A stretch of 64,000 nt of DNA from Gigaspora margarita (GCA_009809945.1 WTPW01000674.1:239724-303723), one strand, 5' to 3'. Shown: positions 1 to 9,904, counted from the stretch's first letter. Numbers and translations: made by a program. The notes: a model not told the origin generated them from the sequence alone.

Positions 1-48
1 TTTTATAATAATATATAATAAAAATATGTAATATAATATAGACAATTT

Positions 49-411
49 CTATTTGGACACTAGGTGTATTAATACTTGGTTACACAAAACAAATATAAAA
101 GCCAATCAAAATATCGAATTAAATGCACTTTGTAGATTATATGCAGATCATCTTTTGTACAACAAAAATAAAGCAAAAAACAAAAAATTAATGATATCTT
201 AAAATTTTGTCTAGAAAATCATTTTTAAAGCTCTAATAAAAAAAATTTCTCATAAAATTTTAGTATAAAATATGCCTCTAACCATCCTAGGCCTTAACCC
301 TAACCCTAATATTAGTAAAAATTTTATTTATTTTTTTGTTTATTTGATAAAAATTAATTTAATTTACATATTACACAAAACTTGTGTTTAATACACTAGG
401 TGTTAAATTAG
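49..411. mobile_element. MITE-like inverted-repeat element, family 'CTATTTGGACAC', copy 1
   Basis: The ends are imperfect inverted repeats: CTATTTGGACACTAGGTGTA on the left and the complement of TACACTAGGTGTTAAATTAG on the right. The interior carries a short CCCTAACCCTAA stretch at about 297-312. A close direct copy lies at 63536-63868 and a diverged one at 15564-15823. No coding sequence is visible and no clear target duplication was found, so the exact ends are approximate. Confidence 0.5.
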
Positions 412-612
412 TTTTTTTCTATAATATAATATATAATAATAATAAATAAATAATTTTTATATTAAATTGCGAAAACTTGCAAATATTGATTATTTAATTT
501 AAAATATAATATATAATAATAATAAATAAAAAAATAAAATTTATAATAAATTGCGAAACTTTGCAAGCATAATTATGTGAATATAATAATTATTAATTGA
601 TATCATATTAGA
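412..612. repeat. AT-rich dispersed repeat with GCGAAAC..TTGC motif
   Basis: This AT-rich stretch (ATAATATATAATAATAATAA, then ATTGCGAAACTTTGC) recurs at 17000-17150 and, more diverged, around 41690-41830. It leads into the TATATATCGATTAC repeat that hosts the element at 621-801. No open reading frame of note is present. Confidence 0.6.
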
Positions 613-809
613 TATATATCAGGACCCCGAAATATACATAGATAGGTCAGGTATAAGTTTGCTTATTTTTGAGGTTTTTTATACAGATCTTTTCTATTTA
701 TAGTAATTTTTTTGCTTATTTTTGAAGTTTTTTCTGCAGATCTTTCCTTTTTTAGTAACCCTATAATTAACCTGACCTATCTATGTATATTTCGGGGTCC
801 TTATATATC
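613..809. mobile_element. hAT-type MITE (family A, copy 1) with 8-bp duplication
   Basis: The element occupies 621-801 and is bounded by near-perfect inverted repeats (AGGACCCCGAAATATACATA and its complement). It is flanked by the identical 8-bp sequence TATATATC at 613-620 and 802-809. The related repeat at 17131-17150 runs through this point without the insertion, which gives an empty site. The interior is a T-rich imperfect palindrome with no coding capacity. An 8-bp target duplication is typical of hAT transposases, so the class is inferred from that alone. Confidence 0.8.
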
Positions 810-1210
810 GATGATCAACACCCCTGCCGATTATTATCGATAGTAATAGTAATCGATTAACCGGATATATATCGATTACTATTACTATCGATAATAATCG
901 GCAGAGGTATACATGAGGACGAAAGCATTTCGGGTTTGAAAACCCGAAATTAAAATTTGAAGGCAAAATTGGTTTTGACCTATTTTACATGAAAGATGAA
1001 ATTATTTGATACTTTTTTTGAATAGACGAAATTATAAGGAACATATCTATATAAATTTCATTTGCTCATCCTTATAAAAAATTTTAATTTTCTCTAATGA
1101 AGACGAAATAGGCCTTTTTCAAAAATCAATTTCGGTGGCATCACTAGGCAGGGGTGTTGATCATTGATATATATCTTACCGGTTAGTAATCGATATATAT
1201 CTATATATAA
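802..1210. repeat. Inverted ATATATATCGATTAC / GGCAGGGGTGTTGATC repeat, with about 240 bp extra
   Basis: The unit combines a TATATATCGATTAC arm, a GATAATAATCGGCAG arm and GGGGTGTTGATC. It is found again at 17131-17345. Relative to that copy this locus has about 240 bp inserted after CGGCAG (about 905-1145), starting AGGTATACATGAGG. The inserted segment has no clear terminal inverted repeat and no ORF. Confidence 0.5.
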
Positions 1211-1439
1211 AATTTGCTGATGAAACCATTAAAATCAAGTATATAGTTATTTAGAGAAAAGATTAAATATATACTTATTATTAAATGAGTAAAGAAATGT
1301 TTTGTGATAGTATTTCGGGGATGAAAAAATAAGTTCTACGTAAAAAAAATACTACAAATGTGATTATATACATGTTTTATTTTTATAATATAAAAAAAAA
1401 CAAACAAATGTGATTAGACAAATTAAGTTTCTGATTCGT

Positions 1440-1672
1440 ACTAGTCAACCCACCTGGGTCAAAACTCTAATTTTAACAGGCTAGTTTTCAATCTGTAGCC
1501 ATTAAAAAGTTGACCTGCACAGATCAGATGACCTGGGTAAGAGCTTTACTATTTATATAGTAAATTATAATGTCTTCTATCTATAAAGTTTTATTAGTTA
1601 AATTGTGCAATATAGCACTGTGCCTATTTTGAATGCTGACTCATTTGACCTGGGTCAGGTCAATTTTCGACC
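1440..1672. repeat. GACCTGGGTCA-rich arm of an outer repeat (left)
   Basis: This stretch contains several copies of the self-complementary motif GACCTGGGTCA (for example around 1452, 1530 and 1648). It resumes after the element at 1673-3659 with GACCTATGATCC and GGGTGACTCATATGGGTCAC. The inner element therefore appears to have inserted into an older, similarly patterned repeat. Confidence 0.45.
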
Positions 1673-2404
1673 TAGGGTTCAGAATGGGCTGGGCTAAACC
1701 CGCGAGTTTGTGGGTTGGGTGGGGTTTGGATCAAAGCCGGGTCCAATATTTTGACCTGTTATAAAGTGGGTTGGGTTTAAACCGGGTTTATTAAATACTG
1801 AGCTTGGGTCGGGTTTTGTAAATGGGCCCACGGGCCCCCGCGGGTCCTTATATATAGGATAACTTTCTCGTGATTGGTCAATTTTATACAATTGAATTTA
1901 TACAGTTTAGAGTACTTTTACCCCCTATTATAATAAATTTTTTTTAAAAAAAATGTAACCACCATTTATAATACTATTGAAGACTCTTCACGAACAAAGC
2001 TTTGAGTACCTTGTATATTTCTGGGATTCACCCTACCTGGGTATACCTTACTTAGAGACAGTTCGTAAGCTAGAAAAATAGTAATGTACAATAAATATAT
2101 ATATTAAAGCTTTAATTAATTTACAAAAGTATGACTAACTTGTTTGAAAAAAGGGCTTAAAGATAATATATAGTAACTTTTAATAATATTAGATTAAAAT
2201 AAATTACAACACTTGATGCTTTACTAGATATAAAGAAGTNTTTGGTAAGTAACTTTATCTTTNNGGATCTTGANATTAATAAGTCCAAATCTTTTTTAGT
2301 AATATTTAAGAACGTAATAAAAAACTTGTTTATTTAATTTTTTTTAAAAAATAGGTTCTACATTATTCATTCGTTGTTTATATTTAAGATAGGCTTATTA
2401 TGTA

Positions 2405-2569
2405 TTACAGGATAGAGATTGGAACCGGTTTTAATAATTCGGGTTTATCACATGAATTTTGTGATATTTTAGAATTTATTAAAACTTAATTGGATAAAAT
2501 TTTAAAATGTCACAAAATACACGTGATAAACCCGAATTATTAAAACCGGTTCCAACCTCTATTACAGGA
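2405..2569. mobile_element. hAT-type MITE (family B) with 8-bp duplication
   Basis: The element at 2413-2561 is 149 bp long. Its inverted repeats TAGAGATTGGAACCGG and TAGAGGTTGGAACCGG extend inward as a hairpin of about 37 bp per arm. It is flanked on both sides by the identical octamer TTACAGGA (2405-2412 and 2562-2569). There is no coding capacity. It is nested inside the 1673-3659 element. Confidence 0.85.
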
Positions 2570-2754
2570 AATTATAATATTGTTTGACATTGTTAAAAAA
2601 TTTTCATATAATTTTATATAACGATTGGGATGTATGTCATAATTTTTCTGTCGAAATTAAATTATATTAAATTGCTTTAATATTGAATTGTCGTATATTA
2701 TATAAATTCAAGGTTTTTAGTTAGTACGTATACAACAATAACAGATATTATAAT

Positions 2755-3369
2755 AGAGATTGAACCTGCTAAAGATTTCAACTCTGGGTTACTCACCTGT
2801 TTAAAAAAACCCTAACTGGGTTACAAACTGGATAACCTGGATAACCCGGTTGACCTGATTAACCCGGTTAATCACAATAAGAAAAATATATATTTTACAC
2901 CTACCACTATTCATTTTCCAATATAGTTTGTAAGACCGTCATATTCTACTTTTGATTTATGTATTTATAACTGTTTTCGTAAATTTTGGGACAACTGATA
3001 AAAAATAGATCGGTCGAATTCGATAAGTTTTGGAATTCGGTGTTATCGAATTAATGTAATGCTGAAAATCCAATTCAGATAATACCAAATTCAAAAACTT
3101 ATCAAATCAATTTTTTATCAGTTATCACAGAATTTATGAGAATGGCTGTAATCAACTACAATGTTTATTTTTATCTAACCTGCTCGCTTACTTCTATAAT
3201 GTATAAAACTAATTATTCAATCTACATAAAATTGTAGAACTAATAACGTGAATACATTTTTATGTATTTATGGATAGTCAATCTGGGCCACCCGGGTAGC
3301 AATATCTATGACCTGGTTAATACATCTTACACAGGTCATCCGAGTGGCACTTATACAGGTACAATCTAT
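2755..3369. mobile_element. Palindromic element with TAGAGATTGAACCTG ends (candidate)
   Basis: The left end reads TAGAGATTGAACCTG and the right end reads, as complement, TATAGATTGTACCTG. The left arm has repeated GGTTAACCCGG/GATAACCTGG motifs and the right arm repeated GACCTGG/CACCCGGG motifs. The middle (about 2990-3150) is a further hairpin built on GAATTCGATAAGTTTTGGAA. No convincing target duplication was found. Confidence 0.4.
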
Positions 3370-3658
3370 ACTGTATCATTTATAATAAATTTTGATTGCC
3401 CAGTTGTCATATGATCTGCAAAGTGACCAATTATGACACGATTTTTAATTTACGTGATCAACCAATCACGAGAAAGTTATCCATTTAATCACTAGGCCCG
3501 ATCAGTTTGGTTGGGCCGGGTATAGTTTTGAAGTAACCCGGCCTGGCCCAAACCCGTAAATTTTTACTGGGCCGGGCTCGGGCTCGGGCTTATAAAATTT
3601 TTTGGGCTTGGGTTTAAATTTGGAGAAACCCAGCCTGACCCGGCCCATTTCGAACCCT

Positions 3659-3740
3659 ATTTTGACCTATGATCCACCAGGTCGGGTGACTCATATGGGT
3701 CACCTGACCCAGATCAAAGCTCTAGGCAAGGCTAGCAAAA
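3659..3740. repeat. GACCTGGGTCA-rich arm of the outer repeat (right)
   Basis: This is the continuation of the 1440-1672 repeat across the inserted element. It has CACCAGGTCGGGTGACTC, ATATGGGTCACCTGACCCAG and no coding sequence. Confidence 0.4.
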
Positions 3741-3941
3741 TATATAGTAAATCATTTAAGAAGAACTTTTTATTAGTGCACTAATGGTGGTTTTTTATAC
3801 AAACTTTTGATAAATATACAATTTTTGACAAAACAAATAGTTGTTTCAAAATTTTTATATTTTTTGCAATCACATTTAGTTTTATTTAAACTTATAATTC
3901 TTAATACAATATTATCTCTTAATATGTTATACAGGCAATTT

Positions 3942-4630
3942 AATTACAAAATTTAAGTCCTGCAGGTCGATAGCGTAGCAGTTACACTCCCAGGATGCAA
4001 ATCGAAGGTTGCCAGTTCAATTCCCCTCAGAGGCAATAATAATTACCAGCCGGTTAAAAAGGAAATCTGTGGACCCGTGGTTTGTCAGCTGGCCAGAAAA
4101 TCAGAGGGCTTAATTAGGCAATCCCCTAGTTGGGTTGCAGGTATGGCAGCTAGTGTGGAACCTGCAGGCGGACTACTTAAAATAGGTACCAAAAGTGCAC
4201 GTGTGGCTAGATGCGTCCTCGTCTATGGCCTGGGTCTTCCGTCGGCGTTTATGGGTTGCCTTAATTGGGCAGTTACCGTTGTCAAGTTTGGGTGGTGAAG
4301 TGAAACGAGTTAGAACCCGATTTGGATTAACCGAAGTCATGAGATGTAATGTGAGGCCGAAGTCTGAGAGGATACTACATGAACTCATGGCGCAAATATT
4401 CTGAGGTGTTTCCCGGTTGTACCAATATTGATCTGAGACGATTGTCCGAAGGCGGTAGTGGGAGGGTAAAACTCGGTGCCCACCGGGCATTTGGGCGGTC
4501 TGAAATAGGGCTAGCCGGATGTATGCTTACTAAAATAGTTTAATATGTAAATTTGTTAATTTGATAATTAATAAAGTATTAACGCACTCGTAAGTATCCG
4601 GTGCAAGAAAAAAAAAAATTACAAAATTTA
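3942..4630 (+). mobile_element. tRNA-headed SINE (SINE-1) with 14-bp target duplication
   Basis: The element runs from about 3956 to 4616. The head resembles a tRNA, with a box A-like TAGCGTAGCAGT at 3971-3982 and box B AGTTCAATTCC at 4014-4024, followed by a body of moderate GC. The 3' end carries TTAATAAAG, a GCAC..GTGC hairpin and an A-tract. Identical flanks AATTACAAAATTTA lie at 3942-3955 and 4617-4630. The central block at about 4120-4225 is shared with SINEs at 31 kb and 43 kb. The element encodes no protein and would depend on a LINE reverse transcriptase. Confidence 0.88.
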
Positions 4631-4826
4631 TTTTTTGTACAATTGTTAAAAAAGTAGATAGAAGAGGTTCTCTAAAACATATTTAAATTAATTCGATTAA
4701 ATTTATACAATACTTTGACAAAGTATTAATTTTAAAATTTGTCTTATTTAAAATTTTTACTAACTAAAGATTATATTTTTAGCTATATTTAATATTATAT
4801 CAAAAATATTAAAATATTTAATAGTG

Positions 4827-6078
4827 AATAACTTTTGATTCACTGATTCATTTTGGATGCTTTAACTACCAAAATAATCATCTAAGTGAGATGATTTTAA
4901 TGAGCTTAAAATCACTAAAATTCAATTACAGAATTCCAAGATTAATAAAGATTTATTTTATTACAAATCTTTATTAATCATAGGACATGTCCCCTAGAAA
5001 TAAGTTTATAACTAATTAACTTAAAATTAAATTTTGTGGGTATATAGAACAAGAAAAGGAGAAGATTTTGAGCTTAAAAACCATATTAAAATTTTGCCAA
5101 TTTTGCACTTTTTCAAAATGTAACTCTGTCAAAAACAAATATTTACAAATTTTAAATTAGCAGTTATATGAAAATTATGCTCTGAACAACTTTACTTAGG
5201 TGACAGAAGTAGTTTCCTTGTAAAAAAAATGGGTTATCTATGTACTAAAGTTAAAATTTATTATATTTCTTGATCTAACTTTTTTTTCTTATTAGGTAAT
5301 CTACTTTGGGCTCTTAAGCAAAGTTGTTCGGCATGTAATTTTACATTATATTTTAAAATTGAAACATGCTTTTTGGACCTTTTACTAAGTAAAAAATGGG
5401 TTTAAATTTAGAAAATTTTTTTTTTAAAAAAAAAATTTTTAAAAAAATTTTTTTTCTAACTTTAAACCCATTTTTCACTTAGTAAAAGGTCTGAAAAGTG
5501 CGTTTCAATTTTAAAATATAATGTAAAATTACATGCCGAACAACTTTGCTTAAGAGCCCAAAGTAGATTACCTAATAAGAAAAAAGTTAGATCAAGAAGT
5601 ACGATAAATTTTGACTTTAGTACATAGATAACCCATTTTTTTACAAGGTAATCTACTTCTGTTGCCTAAATAAAGTTGTTCAGAGAATAATTTTATACAT
5701 AATTGCTAATTTAAAATTTGTAAATATTTGTTTTTGACAGAGTTACATTTTGAAAAGGTGCAAATTGGCAAAATTTTAATACACAAAATTTTTTTCTTTT
5801 CTTGTTCTATATACCTGCAAAATTTAATTTTAAGTTAATTTGTTAAGGCAGAGAGGGATCTTAGCTCAAAGTTTATAGTAAATTCATATATTTTTTTTAT
5901 AATTTTTATTATAAACTTATTTTAAACTTATTTCAAGGTAACATGTCCTATGACTATTATTGATTTTAAAATCCTGTAATCAAATTTTAACAATTTTGAA
6001 TTTATTAGAATTGTCTCACTGAGATGATCATTTTGGTAGTTAAATCATTCAAAATGGATTAGTAGATTAAAAGTTATT
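4827..6078. mobile_element. Long foldback element with conserved terminal core, about 1.25 kb
   Basis: Two arms of about 600 bp are inverted copies meeting near 5430, where A and T runs sit back to back. Pairs seen include TGGGTTATCTATGTACTAAA with its complement around 5230 and 5625, and AGCAAAGTTGTTCGGCATG around 5316 and 5533. The outermost 110 bp of each arm (4827-4938 and 5970-6078) is a core with AATAACTTTTGATT, ACTACCAAAAT and CAATTACAG. That core recurs in other palindromes at 10.5-10.8 kb and 59.5-60.1 kb. No ORF and no target duplication were identified. Confidence 0.75.
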
Positions 6079-6118
6079 CAATATTAAAGATCTCTAATAT
6101 ATAATAATAATTTTAATA

Positions 6119-6319
6119 TACAGTCAGACCTCTCTAAATGCATAGCATCGGGACCATAGTAAAAATTTTCAAAAATATGCATTTAGAGAGGTTATGCATT
6201 TAGAGAGGTAAAAATCTATAAGTGTTATATTAAGTTGGGCCGAAAAAAAGCTATGTATTTAGAGAGATTTTACTTAGATATGTATTTAGAGAGGTTGCAT
6301 TTAGAGAGGTCCGACTGTA
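6119..6319. mobile_element. Mariner/pogo-like MITE with TA duplication
   Basis: The element at 6121-6317 begins CAGTCAGACCTCTCTAAATG and ends with the complement CATTTAGAGAGGTCCGACTG (one mismatch region). It is flanked by TA at 6119-6120 and 6318-6319. Inside it the motif TTTAGAGAGGT is repeated about six times in direct orientation. TA targets and CAGT termini are typical of the Tc1/mariner/pogo superfamily. It has no coding capacity. Confidence 0.75.
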
Positions 6320-6579
6320 TATAAATATAATACTTTTAGACCAATTTTAAACAATTTTATTTTGAAAATATTAATTATTTTTAGTAAAACTTAAAATAAA
6401 AGTTTTAATAATAATTTGGATAACCACAATTAAATTATTCACACTCTTTCTGACGATCACTTGTACATATATTTTCAAAATCTTTAGTATTAAATTTTAT
6501 ATAAACCGAAGACATACTTGCATAGGTCCTACGGCGGCAACTATTATTTAGGAATAGAGTTAATTGACTATCTTGCTAG

Positions 6580-6606
6580 TACCATAAATCGCTGTATACA
6601 AGACCC
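6580..6606. repeat. Left member of an outer inverted pair
   Basis: TACCATAAATCGCTGTATAC plus AAGACCC is an inverted match to 8881-8907 (GGGTCTTGTATATGGTGATT plus TATGGTA), with three differences in 27. The pair encloses the Tc1/mariner-like element and the palindromes beside it, and may be the ends of an older host element of about 2.3 kb. Confidence 0.45.
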
Positions 6607-6626
6607 CCTTGATAGTAGATCCCCTA

Positions 6627-6766
6627 GATATCATACTTGGGTCTATTATGTGTATCAAAATTTAAAAAAATATAATAGACCCGGGTCTATAAATAAATCA
6701 TAAAATTAAAAGACCTGGGTATATAAAATAGATAAAATATTAAAAGACCCGGGTATGATATATCAC
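6627..6766. mobile_element. Short inverted-repeat element with GACCCGGGTC motifs
   Basis: The ends ATATCATACTTGGGTCT and ATATCATACCCGGGTCT are inverted copies. The interior holds further copies of the self-complementary GACCCGGGTC or GACCTGGGTA separated by AT-rich spacers. No clean duplication is visible, although a TA flank is possible. Confidence 0.45.
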
Positions 6767-7164
6767 TGAATTGCAAACACTGCATAGCAGTCTGGCACTT
6801 AGCTTATAACGATATATCATTATTCATATATATCAATATATAGCTATTAATTGATATATATCGATAATTTTCAATCGTTATATATTGGCAATCATAAGTA
6901 GTACAACAAAAAAAGTTTTACTTTGATCACATTATTTCCTGCAATTCTGGGTATATCCTTTTATTTTTTATTTTATTTTATTTATAAATAGTATAGTATT
7001 CACATAAGAAAATCTTAAAATGTATTAATAAAGTAGATTTTTTATGAGCATGAGCTTTATTTAAAATTACGTGTTGCATTACTTTTGCTCGTTTTAAACA
7101 CAACACGAACATAAAACAAAATTTTTTTATATATAAAAAAAATTTTTTTTTCTATTTTAATATT

Positions 7165-7275
7165 TCATGGTCGCCACAACATGGGATATCCACCTTGTGC
7201 CTTAATTGCTTTACGAACTTGTTCTGGCATTGGGATGGATTGTATGATATAGGTCCGCGCTTTAATTTCCATCTA
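7165..7275 (-). pseudogene. Remnant resembling a Tc1/mariner transposase C-terminus
   Basis: Read on the minus strand, this segment encodes about 36 residues containing TYIIQSIPMPEQVRKAIKAQ then GGYP, and a stop. That resembles the Tc1/mariner C-terminal pattern in which a short Ser-Met-Pro-Arg-Arg segment leads to an Ala-Lys-Gly-Gly tail. The catalytic DDE/D region was not found. Upstream on the minus strand another frame reads EQDPGGLDG before a stop. The position near one end of a 1.6-kb TIR element supports the call, which otherwise rests on family recollection. It cannot be functional. Confidence 0.42.
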
Positions 7276-7749
7276 GGCCACCTGGATCTTGCTCTAAAGA
7301 TTTTTTTTTACCTGAAATTAGTCTAAAGCATTTCCAAGCCGTTAGTAAAACCTTGACCTACAAATATTTAAATAATTAAGTTCAGAGGGTGAAGATATTA
7401 ATTAAAATCTTTGTCTAATTATTTCTAAGCTAATGTCTTATAAATATCACACTATATTTGGCATTGTTATCTTTCTATACAATTATTTTTTTAAGTAGCA
7501 AATTCGTAATCTACGATGGTATACATAAAATATTAATGAAAAATATATTAGTATAATTCAATATTCATTATGTAGTCGACTTTGCAAAGGCTATTAATAT
7601 TGCAAAATTTAATATAGCATTATATCTTTACAAACCTGTCCCAAATCTTTTATATTAAAAGCAAATTAATGATTTTTTAAGTTGTTTCTATAGTATTATA
7701 TACTATCCAACTCAAAAAATTTCGAATTTTAGCTTGTTAGACGAAATTA

Positions 7750-8013
7750 CCTAGACCTATACATGCTGACAAAACACGGACAAATCCCAAATTCAAAAAA
7801 ATCAATTGCTATTTGTAAAAGATTAAATCAAAAAAGTAGTCTTAAAATTTTGCAAATATATTATTTGTACTAATAAAAATATCTACTATTTGTTTAAACA
7901 AAGATTATTAATAAAGTTTTTGAGAAATTAATTTGGGATGTATTTGGGATTTGGGCGTGGACAAATCCCAAACTATAGTAATTTGGGATTTTGCCAACAT
8001 GTATACCTAGACC
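7750..8013. mobile_element. hAT-type MITE (family F) with 8-bp duplication
   Basis: The element at 7758-8005 is 248 bp long. Inverted ends are TATACATGCTGACAAAA and TATACATGTTGGCAAAA. The motif AAATCCCAAATT occurs in both arms and again internally. The flanks are CCTAGACC at 7750-7757 and 8006-8013, exactly identical. It has no coding capacity and is nested in the Tc1/mariner-like element. Confidence 0.85.
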
Positions 8014-8586
8014 AGTACTTGGTAACCAATTTGCACGAATTCAATTCAATGTTTTCATCAATATTCATACAGGTAGAGCTTTTTTTACTTAATCTCTAGT
8101 ACCAAACTGTAGCTTCTATATGTAAAAAAAAAAAATCTAAATTATTAAATACTTTAAATTTTTTTGATAAAACTATATGTCAAACGGCAAAGGTAGGTAG
8201 CTTAATTTAAAATTATCGCTTGGGTTGGCTCACTATTAAAAAGTAAATAACAAACTTCACTAATTTTTTACAAACACAATAGCTCTACTACTTTTATTAG
8301 TGTAAAGAGCAAAGAAAGAACTAAAATTATGTGTCTAGCTTACTATTCTTGTGGTACACTGGGTTTGTAGCAACGAAGAAACTAGGGCTCTTTTGAGTTA
8401 CAAGTAAAATAAAATAAATAATAAAAGGATATACCCAGAATTGCAGGAAATAATGTGATCTAAGTAAATTTTTTTTGTTGCACTACTTATGATCACTAGT
8501 ATATCTGTTTAAAAAATTTTGCTGATGATCATTGTTCTCTTTTTTTTTTTTTTATCCCTATATAAGACTTCCCAATCATCAGATTC

Positions 8587-8831
8587 CTACCTGCACATAG
8601 TGTTTAGACCCGTCACCCATGGGTGACCCGTCAGGCTGATCTGGGTAGACTAACGGGTATGCACAGCCAATCGCTGATGTTTATTTACATCGGGTAAAAT
8701 AGGATTATCACATCCTATTTTACCCAATGTAAACAAACATCAGCGATTGGCTGGGAATACCCGTTAGTCTACTCGGATCAGCCCGATGGGTCACCCGTGG
8801 GTGACAGGTCTTCACACTACCTGCACAATAG
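8587..8831. mobile_element. Near-perfect 216-bp palindrome with 14-15 bp flanking repeat
   Basis: The arms at 8601-8705 and 8712-8816 are inverted copies with about 90% identity, meeting at TATCAC. Each arm contains CAGCCAATCGCTGATGTTTA (or its complement) and stacked CCCATGGGTGACCCGTC motifs. The flanks CTACCTGCACATAG (8587-8600) and CTACCTGCACAATAG (8817-8831) differ by one base. There is no coding sequence. The long flank is unusual for cut-and-paste elements. Confidence 0.7.
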
Positions 8832-8870
8832 ACCCACGGTCTATTGTAGGGGTTCAAAATTGGTAGAACA

Positions 8871-9904
8871 TAACAGACCCGGGTCTTGTATATGGTGATT
8901 TATGGTAGCTTCAGAGTTTATCACTCACCGCTTAACGGTGCTTGTCGTTTAGAGGCAAAGTTAATAGACTGCCTGCTGACAAGTTCAGAGTTTATCACTC
9001 ACTAGTAGTAGGAATAGCCTTCCTGGGGTGTTCGCTATAAGGTGAAAGTAAGAGCATATGAAGTTTATAAAGAAGAACCCACACTCCTTCCTCTCTACAA
9101 ATGAAACTTTCTGTTCAGCCTCCCACTCAGTTTTTTCAAAAATTTTTTTCAAAAAGTGGCGATTTCAGTATACCCCCTCCAAAAGATCAATATTGTTTAT
9201 ATCTAAGAATGGAAACTCTAGTGCACAAAGTCACGAAAAGTCACATGCTTGTAATGCTGCCAAACGCCCACGTGATACCGATGAATGACTTATGTTTTTT
9301 GAATGGGTTGTAATAAAATTTTCAATTGGTGGATCTCACACCTCTTAGAAGATATAGGGTTACATAGTTACATTCTTTACTGTAATACAGTACTGAGATC
9401 ATATAGAATATCGTGCTGTATAATTTTTACAAGTTTAGTATAGACTTTGACTATACCTATCTATATTTACTTTGTTTTCTTTTTCTTTTTTCTTTTTCTG
9501 TTTGTTTTTTTTCTTTTTTTTCGTTTTTTCTTTTTCTTTTTTTTTATTTTTTTCCTTTTTGCTTTGTCGTCTTCTATTTGTTTCTGTTTTTTTATTATTT
9601 CTTATTTTTTTCTTTATGTACTCTTTGTGAAGAAGTTAAAATTTTAAGAAAAGAAAGGCGGTTTTGATATGGCATCCAACACCTGTCAGTGATTGATGGA
9701 ATATAACTCGGAGGGTATATTCTGAGACCGGATCAAGACAAATGTTTGATATGGCGGATCGCTCTAGATAGTTGACTCTGTTAATACTTAGAGAGTTTCT
9801 TTTACAATAGAACATTAGTAGTCATTTGTATTCGTAAAAAGGCAGTTAGACTGCATAGTTCATTAATAAAAAGAGGCAAGATCGCTGAATACAAAAAAAA
9901 AAAA
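8871..9904 (+). mobile_element. Poly(A)-ended non-LTR element, possibly non-autonomous (candidate)
   Basis: The region is noticeably less AT-rich than its surroundings. It contains the duplicated segment TTCAGAGTTTATCACTCAC (about 8912 and 8984). It ends with TTAATAAAAAGAGGCAAG, a short GC-containing tail and an A-tract at 9892-9904, much like the LINE and SINE 3' ends elsewhere in the window. Two overlapping short frames (9058-9288 and 9101-9313) encode 70-76 residues with no recognisable domain. The segment 9473-9620 is a T-rich tract. No target duplication could be matched, so the 5' end is uncertain. Confidence 0.45.
8881..8907. repeat. Right member of an outer inverted pair
   Basis: This is the inverted match to 6580-6606 (24 of 27 positions). 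Together they flank the nested 6.6-8.9 kb elements. Confidence 0.45.

Larger units (their letters stand above)
1665..3667. mobile_element. hAT-like non-autonomous element (family E), about 2 kb, host to nested elements
   Basis: The ends at 1673 and 3659 are inverted repeats, TAGGGTTCAGAATGGGC versus TAGGGTTCGAAATGGGC. They are flanked by TTTCGACC and TTTTGACC, a 7-of-8 match. Both arms are packed with GGGC/GGGT repeats such as GGGCTCGGGCTCGGGC. They also carry an inverted ACTTTCTCGTGATTGG segment (about 1861 and 3470). The middle holds further palindromic elements at 2413-2561 and about 2755-3369. No transposase is recognisable. Ambiguous bases occur at 2240, 2263-2264 and 2273. Confidence 0.65.
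6883..8501. mobile_element. Tc1/mariner-like DNA transposon, about 1.6 kb, decayed
   Basis: Inverted repeats of about 90 bp lie at 6891-6985 and 8400-8493 (for example TCATAAGTAGTACAAC and its near complement). The stretch from GATCACATTATTTCCTGCAA to the ATATCC that follows is essentially identical between the two arms. TA dinucleotides flank 6885 and 8499. Overall length, arm length and TA flanks fit the Tc1/mariner group. A transposase C-terminus-like fragment lies at 7165-7275 on the minus strand. The rest of the interior is decayed and carries a hAT-type MITE at 7758-8005. Confidence 0.6.

Noticed and set aside
292..312. Telomere (CCCTAA repeats) at several places (297, 29170, 55545, 63250)
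   Set aside because: Only two or three units at each site, inside dispersed MITE interiors; not chromosome ends.
3971..4040. tRNA gene candidates at 3.97, 18.9, 30.6 and 42.6 kb
   Set aside because: Box A and B are present but each continues into a SINE body with A-tail and target duplication, so these are SINE heads rather than tRNA genes.
4077..4490. Open frames on both strands inside SINE-1
   Set aside because: They overlap each other in a non-coding, tRNA-headed element with target duplications; the length reflects the higher GC content.
9413..9667. Phe/Leu-rich 84-codon frame
   Set aside because: It is generated by a T-rich tract; no membrane-protein features beyond composition.
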